This document shows positions 1-5,600 of a stretch of DNA of 5,600 nucleotides, in pieces (the stretch's first letter is position 1; every line of letters begins with the position of its first letter). The notes under the pieces were generated by a model that was given only the letters and a program-made list of their open reading frames with translations, did not search any database and was not told the DNA's origin. The stretch is from JBAXAM01 sp964213355 (GTDB taxonomy: Bacteria; Pseudomonadota; Gammaproteobacteria; UBA9339). The stretch lies in the NCBI GenBank assembly GCA_964213355.1, contig CAXOVY010000024.1, forward strand, positions 1 through 5,600. The letters run 5' to 3'. Position numbers and translations under genes: made by a program.

Positions 1-35
1 TTGGTATGGACACTGCGGCTATCGGACTCTATAAT

Positions 36-2228
36 TTAGGGAAATGCTATAATCATTGCGTCATAAATATTACCCTGACCGTAAATTCTATTGGCTTTTA
101 AGAAGCTCGCAGCGTCTTTATAAACAAAGAATTGTGACTGGTTCCACTTTTCAGCTATACCAAACTCAGCGTCTTTATATCTTTCCCTTGCAACTATTCT
201 GTTAAACATATTGCGCAAAGCAGTATCTTGCTCTTTTACGTTCATGCCGCCAAAAGTCTTTGCATGATCCAGCATTGGCAAATGAGTATTTTTCCATCTT
301 GCAAAAGATAAGTTGTCTAATGCCTTACTGCCAAACGTAGATGTTATTGGATTAGACATACGGTATTGCAATCGCTCAGCAGCAGTTTCATGGGTATATG
401 ATGTCTTTATTGGATCATGAGCAAAATGGGTTATATACCCCTCTTTAGTAGAAATCTGTCCGCCAAGCCTGTTTATTGATATTCGTAGTTGCTCCTGCAG
501 TGGCTTAAAAACCTCTGCTATTTGGATTGCTGATTTATCATTCGTAAGTTCTCCGCGAAGCGCCTTTGCTATTTCTATTTCCTGCAGTGGGTTTTTAGAT
601 GCAAAGTAATCAGCTATGCCCCTCTTTTTTAATCCTTCCCAAAAGGAGAGGAGAGTATCGTTTCTTCTTGCCTTAACATAACCAGCAACTGAATCTCTAG
701 CTTTTATACCCCTGCCTGTTATACCAGCCAAATAAGCTTGCAAGCCGTTATCAAGAGTTGCATTTATTTTTTTATTATTTTTTACATAATCTCTAATAGC
801 TGTTTCTGCTGTTTGTTCCAGATGATTTTGATGTAATTCCTGTACACTTTTATATATATCTTTTACATTTTTGTGTACATCTTTAAATATTTCTGTACTA
901 GCAAGCTCGGTTGTTAGTTTCTCCAAAGTATCTGCAAAGCCTTTTGTTCCTAGATTATTCGACTTAATAATCTCTTGCAGCTCTGGCGTTGTTTTTGTTG
1001 TTCTTAAATGTTCTACTTGAAGATCAGTATGTATATCAGCGTATGCGCCAGATATATCAGATGCTCTTGTTTCCACCTCTACAAATTCTTCAAAAGCAGG
1101 GTAGGGTACTTTTGTATCTGCAATAGCTTCAAGGCTTTCATAATCAGCAACAAGGCTTTCATGATTATCAATATTGTCAGTGTTTTTAACAAAGTCTTTG
1201 TCAACATTCTTAACAATCTCTTCTTTAAGCGACCGTATTTCTTCTAAAGGCTTGGTGGTGTATTTTTCTTGGGAAGCTGCAGCTTTAAAATACGGTGTTA
1301 TATCTACTTGCTTGCCCTCTTCCAACTGCGAAATAGCTTTTATTTTTATGGCCAAATCACTTGCCGGAGAAATCAAACGTCCATGAATGTCGTCATGAAT
1401 GCCACTGGGCGCCTTTGCATCGTTTACATCAGCAGCTTTGGCTGCAGCATCTTCTGCTGCGGTTTTTATATTTTTTATGCCACGAACAATACCCCTTGTT
1501 GCTGTAACCCCCATGCCAAACAAGCCGCCAAAAAGCCCGCTGGTTAGAATCTCAGATGCTTCTATATCTTCACCATAAACCTTACCTTTGGCATAGTGTT
1601 CTGTTCCACCTATCGTGCCAACCTTTATTCCCGTAGAAATATCTTTTGCTGCAATGGTACTCCATTTTTTAGCTCTGACTCCCCACTTGGTTAAGCCAAT
1701 AAGCTGTTTTGTCTTAGCAGCAGCTCCGACTGCGGGGCATAGTGCAATTGCAGCAGCAAAAACAGGATCTAGTATAGTTCCTGCAGCTCCACCTACAAAT
1801 GACGCTGTCATAGTGGTTTTTGGATATTGCGCATATAGTTTAGATAAAATCATATCTCTGCGCATAGTTTCCTGATGCTCTTCATGGCGCATCTTTGCAA
1901 TATTTTCAGATACGCCCTTTGGATATGCTTGTCCTTCGATCTTATATGGGCTTTGTTCGTATTGCTTTGATGTTAGTTGTTGATCTGAAATGAGGGAACT
2001 CGCGTGCTGATAGCCACCAGCTACAAGCTTATATCCCGTACCGATGCTTTCGCTAAATTCTTCTGTAAATGCTTTATATGCAGTATAAGCAGTATCGACC
2101 AACATTGTTTTATCGTCGCTGCCTGCTGCATCAGTTGCATTTGAAGGCTCCAGATGAACTGCTGGTGATATGGGGGCTGGCAGCCTGCCTGAGTCTATGT
2201 AATTGTCGTATTGTTCTCTATATTCCAT
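36..2228 (-). CDS. Large internal core / DNA-injection protein (T7 gp16-like), apparently C-terminally shortened
   Basis: This 730-residue protein resembles the front and middle of the giant internal virion proteins that podoviruses eject into the host envelope. Residues 1-140 are polar. Two Gly/Ala-rich hydrophobic stretches follow: 142-172 (including FVGGAAGTILDPVFAAA) and about 200-252 (with LTSGLFGGLFGMG, 228-240). Both could touch or cross a membrane. The 'G..GtilDP' pattern is common in this protein type. Residues 255-480 are Lys/Glu-rich, probably coiled. Towards the end, ISINRLGGQISTKEGYITHF (583-602) with AHDP just after, and FFVYKDAASFLKANRIYGQG (700-719), resemble the 'r.N..Ga.i....gY...hD' and 'fkda....n..yGqG' stretches typical of such proteins. 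No lytic transglycosylase domain like that at the T7 gp16 N-terminus is visible. T7 gp16 is 1318 residues; here translation ends at TAA (36-38) in the middle of what should be a conserved region. The start is ATG at 2228-2226 after an in-frame TAG, with no good Shine-Dalgarno, so coupling to the upstream gene is possible. The role is inferred from family style and gene order. Confidence 0.68.
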   Translation of the reverse strand: MEYREQYDNYIDSGRLPAPISPAVHLEPSNATDAAGSDDKTMLVDTAYTAYKAFTEEFSESIGTGYKLVAGGYQHASSLISDQQLTSKQYEQSPYKIEGQAYPKGVSENIAKMRHEEHQETMRRDMILSKLYAQYPKTTMTASFVGGAAGTILDPVFAAAIALCPAVGAAAKTKQLIGLTKWGVRAKKWSTIAAKDISTGIKVGTIGGTEHYAKGKVYGEDIEASEILTSGLFGGLFGMGVTATRGIVRGIKNIKTAAEDAAAKAADVNDAKAPSGIHDDIHGRLISPASDLAIKIKAISQLEEGKQVDITPYFKAAASQEKYTTKPLEEIRSLKEEIVKNVDKDFVKNTDNIDNHESLVADYESLEAIADTKVPYPAFEEFVEVETRASDISGAYADIHTDLQVEHLRTTKTTPELQEIIKSNNLGTKGFADTLEKLTTELASTEIFKDVHKNVKDIYKSVQELHQNHLEQTAETAIRDYVKNNKKINATLDNGLQAYLAGITGRGIKARDSVAGYVKARRNDTLLSFWEGLKKRGIADYFASKNPLQEIEIAKALRGELTNDKSAIQIAEVFKPLQEQLRISINRLGGQISTKEGYITHFAHDPIKTSYTHETAAERLQYRMSNPITSTFGSKALDNLSFARWKNTHLPMLDHAKTFGGMNVKEQDTALRNMFNRIVARERYKDAEFGIAEKWNQSQFFVYKDAASFLKANRIYGQGNIYDAMIIAFP

Positions 2229-2253
2229 ATTCTATTTACCGATTCTATTTACC
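2229..2253. repeat. 13-bp tandem duplication at a stop/start gene junction
   Basis: The plus-strand 12-mer ATTCTATTTACC occurs at 2229-2240 and again at 2242-2253, separated by one G. This gives a tandem duplication with a 13-base unit. The second copy (by coordinate) contains the TAA of the upstream gene (2249-2251), and the first lies immediately before the ATG of the downstream gene (2228-2226). The 20-base spacer between the two genes is therefore made mostly of this duplication. Without it, stop and start would be only about seven bases apart. Confidence 0.85.
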
Positions 2254-3775
2254 TAGGCAAAAGAGCCGAGTGGTTATTGTGTTTTGTTTCTTTCGCTTCT
2301 TTCGCAATATCCAAAAACTTAATAACATAAGGCATCCCATTTTTTCTATATACTGGCTTGCCATTAGATGTAATATAAAAAATTCCGCTATCATCAGATG
2401 ATGTTACCCATCTGCCGTCATAAACCAACTGCTTGTTATACTTTTCACTATGAGATTCCCATCCGTCAAAATAGATATCATTTGTGTTTTGAAAGCTAAA
2501 GAAGTGCTGCAGATTAAACTTTTCTTTTGCTGTTTTTACGTCAGAGATATTAATCTTAATTTTACTATTGCCATCATTTCTTTCGTTAATAAAAACAAAC
2601 TTAGGGACTCTCAAACCGTCATCTATTTCGTATTTGTGTTCATAAATCCCATCGGCTGCGCTGCTTACGGCTTTACTCAGTTTTTTGCCTTCTGATAATT
2701 CTTGCAAAACCGCCATGTACATTGCTTGTTCTAATTCTGCTTCTTCGTGAACCCTATCTTTTGTATGGGGGAGGGTGTCGGTATAATCCTTTATTTCTTC
2801 ACGGATTGCGGTTTTTATATCAGTTTCTTTGTTTAATCCACCATCACCTATCTTTGCTGCTGCTTTTAAATCTTTTAGATCAGAGCCAAATGCTTTAATC
2901 ATCACTGGTGCATATTCGGGACTGGCGTTTAGAGTATATTTTAATCCAACTGGCAGTTTAGCTCTTTCTAAATCTTTAATAACAATTGATGCGTAGTTAC
3001 CGTACTTATCCAATTCCTTTTGCAAATGCGGGATTGCATTAGCAAAGCCAGATGCTTGCAAATCACTAACGATCGCCTGCGCTTTTTCGTTAGAGAGTAA
3101 TCTTGGTTCCACTCCGAGCTGTTTTTGCAACTGGAGCATAAGCGTAGCTTTTCTCTGCTTTAGCGATTCTTCTTTACCCACACTATCTAATTGCTGAAAA
3201 GCTGGATTATTTTGATGGTTCTTTAATTCTTGTTCTATCCCACTCATATCACCAAGCTTTGTAATATAAGCTACTGGATCATTTGTCAGCGTATTTATTT
3301 CTTCTTTAACAACTTCTTTTGTTTTGGCATAGATTTCTTGTTCCCTTGCGGTTTTTGATCTTGCTATTTGCGCGTCTAGCTCGCTTAGATATTCAGCTTT
3401 CTTGCTAAGGGGCAATGCCTTTTGTTTTTGCACAGCATTATATATTTCCAAACCATCAGTTACTGCGTGTCTAATATTCATTACCTGTTTTGGTTTTAGA
3501 GATTGCAAAAAGATTACTTGTTCAGCCGTAGGGGCTTTTCCATTAGTTGTTGCCTGAAAAACCATTTCTTTTTTTAATTCAGTAGCAGACTCAAAGCCAA
3601 GGCCAAGGCGCAATTGATTGGCGTTTTGCATATTGGTAAGCGAGGACAGTAAAGAAGTCTTTGACGCATGGCTCAATCCCTTATCATTTAGAACATCCTG
3701 TGCGCCTGCTTCAAGGCCTTTGGCATCACCAGCTTCTGCAAGCCACCTGTTTGTGAAACAACAGTTGCGGGGCAA
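2249..3775 (-). CDS. Large internal virion protein (T7 gp15-like by position), start uncertain or N-terminus lost
   Basis: The 508 codons encode a charged, mostly helical protein without signal peptide or membrane segment. This type is packaged in the capsid and ejected to help form the DNA channel. Residues 110-215 are rich in Lys, Glu and Gln, with coiled-coil character. Landmarks are NDPVAYI (165-171), LQKQLGVEPRLLS (216-228) and NASPEYAPVMIKAFGSDL (283-300). The C-terminal part is a compact segment with RWVTSSDDSGIFYITSNGKP (455-474) and VIKFLDIAKEAKE (484-496). The 'W.t...dsG......nG.pv' pattern is one I associate with phage internal core proteins, and it follows the nozzle gene as in T7. 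The nominal start is TTG at 3775-3773 with no Shine-Dalgarno. The frame is open without ATG back to 3814, and the first ATG (residue 49, at 3631-3629) also lacks a ribosome site. T7 gp15 is 747 residues, so loss of an N-terminal part is plausible. Function is inferred from context, not from a definitive domain. Confidence 0.65.
   Translation of the reverse strand: MPRNCCFTNRWLAEAGDAKGLEAGAQDVLNDKGLSHASKTSLLSSLTNMQNANQLRLGLGFESATELKKEMVFQATTNGKAPTAEQVIFLQSLKPKQVMNIRHAVTDGLEIYNAVQKQKALPLSKKAEYLSELDAQIARSKTAREQEIYAKTKEVVKEEINTLTNDPVAYITKLGDMSGIEQELKNHQNNPAFQQLDSVGKEESLKQRKATLMLQLQKQLGVEPRLLSNEKAQAIVSDLQASGFANAIPHLQKELDKYGNYASIVIKDLERAKLPVGLKYTLNASPEYAPVMIKAFGSDLKDLKAAAKIGDGGLNKETDIKTAIREEIKDYTDTLPHTKDRVHEEAELEQAMYMAVLQELSEGKKLSKAVSSAADGIYEHKYEIDDGLRVPKFVFINERNDGNSKIKINISDVKTAKEKFNLQHFFSFQNTNDIYFDGWESHSEKYNKQLVYDGRWVTSSDDSGIFYITSNGKPVYRKNGMPYVIKFLDIAKEAKETKHNNHSALLPR
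2288..2305 (-). repeat. 9-bp tandem repeat coding for AKE-AKE
   Basis: Plus-strand TTCTTTCGC occurs twice in tandem (2288-2296 and 2297-2305). On the coding strand it is a perfect in-frame duplication giving Ala-Lys-Glu twice near the C-terminus of the gp15-like protein. Because it is a multiple of three it does not disturb the frame. It is probably a replication-slippage product. Confidence 0.8.
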
Positions 3776-3814
3776 AAAAAGATACTTTTTTGAGAGATAG
3801 CAGCGGAAAGAGTT
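3726..3814 (-). other. Out-of-frame gene overlap; possible deletion or frameshift scar
   Basis: The nozzle frame stays open to TGA at 3726-3728. The downstream frame is open from just after a TAG at 3815-3817, so the two overlap for 89 bases. Moving from the nozzle frame into the downstream frame needs a +1 shift (one extra base present, or two missing). The stretch includes runs of six A (minus strand, 3791-3786) and seven T (3780-3774), typical sites of indels or base-calling errors. There is no ATG in the downstream frame until 3631. Which event produced this cannot be settled from the sequence alone. Confidence 0.6.
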
Positions 3815-5405
3815 CTAGCTCAACGCTAATGGGTTTTTTTGCAGAGACATACTTACCCGAATCAAATGTCTTGATATTATCTTCGAGCAAACAAGCATCA
3901 AATGTTTCAATAAAGTTTTTACCACCTCTTTCTACAATAAAGAGTACCTTTTCCTGATTACAAAAAACATGCTTAAATTTACCACCTTCTGTTTCTACTG
4001 TTGACCACGCCACCTTAGCTTCTTCGATCAGTGTTTGGCAAACAGCTAAACTGCCATCACTATTTACTACAAAAAGATAACGGTATTTTTTATCGCAGCC
4101 AGATTCGAGATTACAACCAGTATTTATAAATTTACTGCACCCAATTGAAACCGGATTTTTAATCATGCCAGATGTAGCAAGAGACAAATTAATTGCTGTG
4201 TAGTTATTAACGTTTACACGTTGCAAGGAATAGATGTTGCACTCATCCGCTCCAACAAATACGGTTTCGTCGTTGAGCAGGGTATCAAACAGGTTCTTGC
4301 TGCCCTGATGGATTTGTTTAGCTATGGTAATGGTTTCAGCAGTAATTGGCTGTACTCCTCCGTGCAGTGCAAAATAAACGCACTTGTTGGTAAATATTTG
4401 CAGTGATGCACCACTAACAATCCCAACAATCTTTTGTCTTTCACCAGAAGCTATGCCTCCAATAAAAGCTTCATCAGCTCGTCCAAGCCCTTCACCAAAG
4501 TTATGAAAGTCGTTTACCTTAGAAAAGTATAAGACAACCCTGTCATCTTCATACCCTCCAAATATCAACCTGCTTTCATGAAAGGCAACAACGGCAGGAT
4601 TGCTTTGTTCCCACATTGGGCGTTTTAAAATAAAATATTCTTGAGAGATAAAGTTTTTAGCAGGTTCTGCAAATTCTTTGTGTATCAGGACATCAAAAGA
4701 ATGCATGGTGTCATTACCTTCCTTTTTTTCTCCGCTATAGGTTCTGATAAAGCATTTTCCATTGCCGTTACGCTCGCATAGTACTGAGCTTAATAGGGTT
4801 GATTTTAATTTATCTATGCTTCCTTTAGTTATTACATCAATACTAAAAATAGAACCAGATGTAGGAACATTTACTTTTATCATGATCTCATCGTTTGGCA
4901 ATTCCTTATTCCAATAGCCGAAAGCCGCTATTTTGAAATCACCAAAAGTAAATTCTTTTGTAGTTTCAGAATAGGTTATCACCTTTGCTTTAAAAGCTCT
5001 GTGGGTTAAGATCAGTTCGTTACCGCATTGAGCAAAATCTATTTCAGCGGCGATTTGCTCAAACAAAATATTTTGCTCCAGTTGCCACTGCAAGGCTTTT
5101 TTGGTTATTTGATTGCTGGTTGTATCATAAGCAATTAAACTATCCTTTGTTAAAATAAGCATGAAACAAGTATCGTCTGCATCGTAAAAGCATACTTTGG
5201 TTTTGGTAAGATCAAGAGATTCAGCATGAGTTAAGAAGCTTATAGACGAAAGCCCAAATCGCTTGAACATTCCCCCTGAAATATAAGGCATAACGTTTTT
5301 AGCTTTTAATACCCCACTCGCTCTAGGTGCAAATTCAGTTTGTAGAAAGAACTTACTGGATATTTCACCAAAAGAAAAATCAGTCTGAGCAAAATAATCT
5401 TGCAT
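3726..5405 (-). CDS. Tail nozzle protein (tail tubular protein B, T7 gp12-like)
   Basis: This is a structural protein of the short tail: in T7-type phages a hexamer of it forms the nozzle below the adaptor ring, through which DNA leaves. Family hallmarks are visible in order. An N-terminal FSFGEIS (residues 10-16) is followed by a region like N.MPY..GGMFKRFG (about 37-51), matching the usual 'N..p...G.l.rRpG' start. The signature NPAVVAFHESRLIFGG (269-284) is followed by LYFSKVNDFHNFGEG (292-306). Next comes DEAFIGGIAS (311-320), then ASLQIFTN (333-340), GGVQPIT (349-355), HQGSKN (366-371) and TVFVGAD (381-387). Further on are LSLATSGMI (407-415), YLFVVNSDGSLA (443-454), AWS (466-468), and FIVERGGKNFIETFDA (489-504). 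The start is ATG with a good ribosome binding site. At 559 residues it is shorter than T7 gp12 (794), and the last 20 or so residues (FFAPQLLFHKQVACRSW) look unlike the family. They run into the out-of-frame overlap with the next gene, so the C-terminus may be truncated or frameshifted. Confidence 0.88.
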   Translation of the reverse strand: MQDYFAQTDFSFGEISSKFFLQTEFAPRASGVLKAKNVMPYISGGMFKRFGLSSISFLTHAESLDLTKTKVCFYDADDTCFMLILTKDSLIAYDTTSNQITKKALQWQLEQNILFEQIAAEIDFAQCGNELILTHRAFKAKVITYSETTKEFTFGDFKIAAFGYWNKELPNDEIMIKVNVPTSGSIFSIDVITKGSIDKLKSTLLSSVLCERNGNGKCFIRTYSGEKKEGNDTMHSFDVLIHKEFAEPAKNFISQEYFILKRPMWEQSNPAVVAFHESRLIFGGYEDDRVVLYFSKVNDFHNFGEGLGRADEAFIGGIASGERQKIVGIVSGASLQIFTNKCVYFALHGGVQPITAETITIAKQIHQGSKNLFDTLLNDETVFVGADECNIYSLQRVNVNNYTAINLSLATSGMIKNPVSIGCSKFINTGCNLESGCDKKYRYLFVVNSDGSLAVCQTLIEEAKVAWSTVETEGGKFKHVFCNQEKVLFIVERGGKNFIETFDACLLEDNIKTFDSGKYVSAKKPISVELELFPLLSLKKVSFFAPQLLFHKQVACRSW

Positions 5406-5443
5406 AAACCCTCAAGAATTAAAAAAAACAAAAAAACTAAAAT
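5406..5443 (-). other. U-rich intergenic leader before the nozzle gene
   Basis: The 38 bases between the upstream stop and the nozzle ATG are almost all A/T. On the transcribed strand they read as a run of seven T, one G and eight T (5436-5421), followed by the ribosome binding site. No GC-rich stem precedes the T-run, so it does not qualify as an intrinsic terminator. It looks like an unstructured leader that leaves the next start accessible. Confidence 0.5.
5409..5413 (-). promoter_or_regulatory. Ribosome binding site of the nozzle gene
   Basis: On the minus strand GAGGG lies just upstream of the ATG at 5405-5403 (TTGAGGGTTTATG). Spacing is on the short side, about 3-4 bases, but it is a good match to the Shine-Dalgarno consensus. 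It fixes the start of the 559-residue protein. It is the only clear Shine-Dalgarno site in the window; neither downstream gene has one of similar quality. Confidence 0.7.
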
Positions 5444-5600
5444 TTAAAAATGAGCAGCATAAATTGGATTTCTGATAACGCCGCGAATCGCTTGTTGTGA
5501 GCTATCGGTTGCTATAGCTATGCAAAGCGAGTTATTTGCTTCAAGTTCCCATTTTCTTGCTATAGCCTCGTTTTGCGTAACCAGAGCTGCGCTCGAAGCT
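5444..5600 (-). CDS. C-terminal end of an upstream phage gene (partial, product not recognised)
   Basis: An open minus-strand frame enters from beyond the window edge and ends at TAA (5444-5446), giving 51 residues ending in NPIYAAHF. The first complete codon is at 5599-5597. The other two minus frames across this stretch are less convincing; one hits TGA within about 20 codons. The tail is Ala-rich and helical (ALVTQNEAIARKWELEANNS) and then contains IAIATDSSQQAIRG. It lies directly before the nozzle gene in the same direction, with a 38-base gap. In T7 that place is held by gene 11 (tail adaptor, tail tubular protein A), whose family is helical and Ala-rich. Adaptor is therefore a reasonable guess by synteny, but no diagnostic motif is visible. 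A different virion protein is equally possible. Confidence 0.6.
   Translation of the reverse strand, partial: ASSAALVTQNEAIARKWELEANNSLCIAIATDSSQQAIRGVIRNPIYAAHF

Larger units (their letters stand above)
1..5600 (-). mobile_element. Podovirus-type tail and internal-virion gene module (phage or prophage segment)
   Basis: Every supported reading frame is on the minus strand, packed almost end to end. The order is upstream virion gene, tail nozzle, gp15-like internal protein, gp16-like internal protein, which parallels the T7 late order 11-12-(13-14)-15-16. The nozzle call rests on family motifs, while the other two rest on sequence style plus position. No integrase, attachment site, tRNA, transposase or host gene is visible, so lysogenic or lytic status cannot be read. 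The frame problem at 3726-3814 and the early stop at 36 favour a degenerate prophage copy, but this is an inference. Confidence 0.75.

Noticed and set aside
1008..2401. Several plus-strand open frames (for example 1008-1247, 1174-1386, 1269-1547, 1615-1875, 2069-2401)
   Set aside because: They lie antisense to the two long internal-protein genes, overlap one another in different frames, have biased Cys/Phe/Ile-rich compositions typical of shadow frames, and match no recognisable family.
3629..3631. ATG at residue 49 as the true start of the gp15-like protein
   Set aside because: No Shine-Dalgarno-like sequence lies before it, and the 30 or so codons upstream already read as ordinary helical protein in the same frame, so coding clearly extends further upstream.
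3774..3791. Programmed -1 frameshift at the A6 or T7 run in the nozzle/gp15-like overlap
   Set aside because: A -1 shift from the nozzle frame enters the third frame, which ends at a TAA soon afterwards (after residues reading ALKQAHRMF). The gp15-like frame needs a +1 shift, for which no recognised recoding signal is visible.
2450..4406. Plus-strand open frames at 2450-2695, 3618-3800 and 4221-4406
   Set aside because: They are antisense shadows of the gp15-like and nozzle genes with no ribosome site or recognisable product.
5421..5436. Intrinsic terminator at the poly-T run upstream of the nozzle gene
   Set aside because: No GC-rich inverted repeat precedes the T-run on the minus strand, and the downstream gene has a good ribosome site and lies in the same operon-like array.
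1..5600. CRISPR array, tRNA, rRNA, insertion sequence or toxin-antitoxin/defence genes
   Set aside because: I found no regularly spaced repeats, cloverleaf-like segments, transposase motifs or defence domains; nearly all of the window is covered by the virion genes described.

Overview
The window is a block of tail and internal-virion genes from a tailed phage of the short-tailed (podovirus, T7-like) type. It could come from a free phage or from a prophage; nothing visible (no integrase, attachment site or host gene) decides between them. All supported genes lie on the minus strand and are transcribed from high to low coordinates. The DNA is AT-rich by eye, uses the standard bacterial code (Trp is TGG, TGA is a stop) and is rich in A/T homopolymers. 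The host is therefore probably a low-GC bacterium. An alphaproteobacterial host is possible from the general look of the internal-virion proteins, but this is only an impression.

In order of transcription: (1) 5600-5444 is the last 51 codons of a gene entering from outside the window. By synteny it may be the tail adaptor (gp11/tail tubular A) or another virion protein. (2) A short U-rich gap with a good ribosome binding site follows. (3) 5405-3726 encodes a 559-residue tail nozzle protein (tail tubular protein B, T7 gp12-like). It is the most confident call here and carries family motifs over most of its length. (4) 3775-2249 is a 508-codon reading frame for a large helical internal virion protein (T7 gp15-like by position and style). 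It has no convincing start codon and overlaps the end of the nozzle gene out of frame. (5) A 13-bp tandem duplication sits at the gene junction. (6) 2228-36 encodes a 730-residue protein resembling the N-terminal and middle parts of the very large internal core/DNA-injection proteins (T7 gp16-like). It stops early for such a family, and its frame is open again beyond the stop to the window edge.

The expected joint role is as follows. The nozzle extends the tail tube from the portal/adaptor. The two internal proteins are packaged in the capsid and ejected ahead of the DNA to build the channel across the host envelope.

The main point of interest is that the module looks rearranged or eroded. 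The nozzle lacks a convincing C-terminal end, the gp15-like frame lacks a start, the small genes that lie between them in T7 (13 and 14) are absent, and the gp16-like frame is cut short. A deletion fusing genes 3 and 4, plus a nonsense or frameshift change in gene 6, would explain this and would point to a decaying prophage. A compact intact phage with a TTG start, or sequencing indels in homopolymers, are the alternatives. I do not see a novel defence, CRISPR or RNA-based system in this window.
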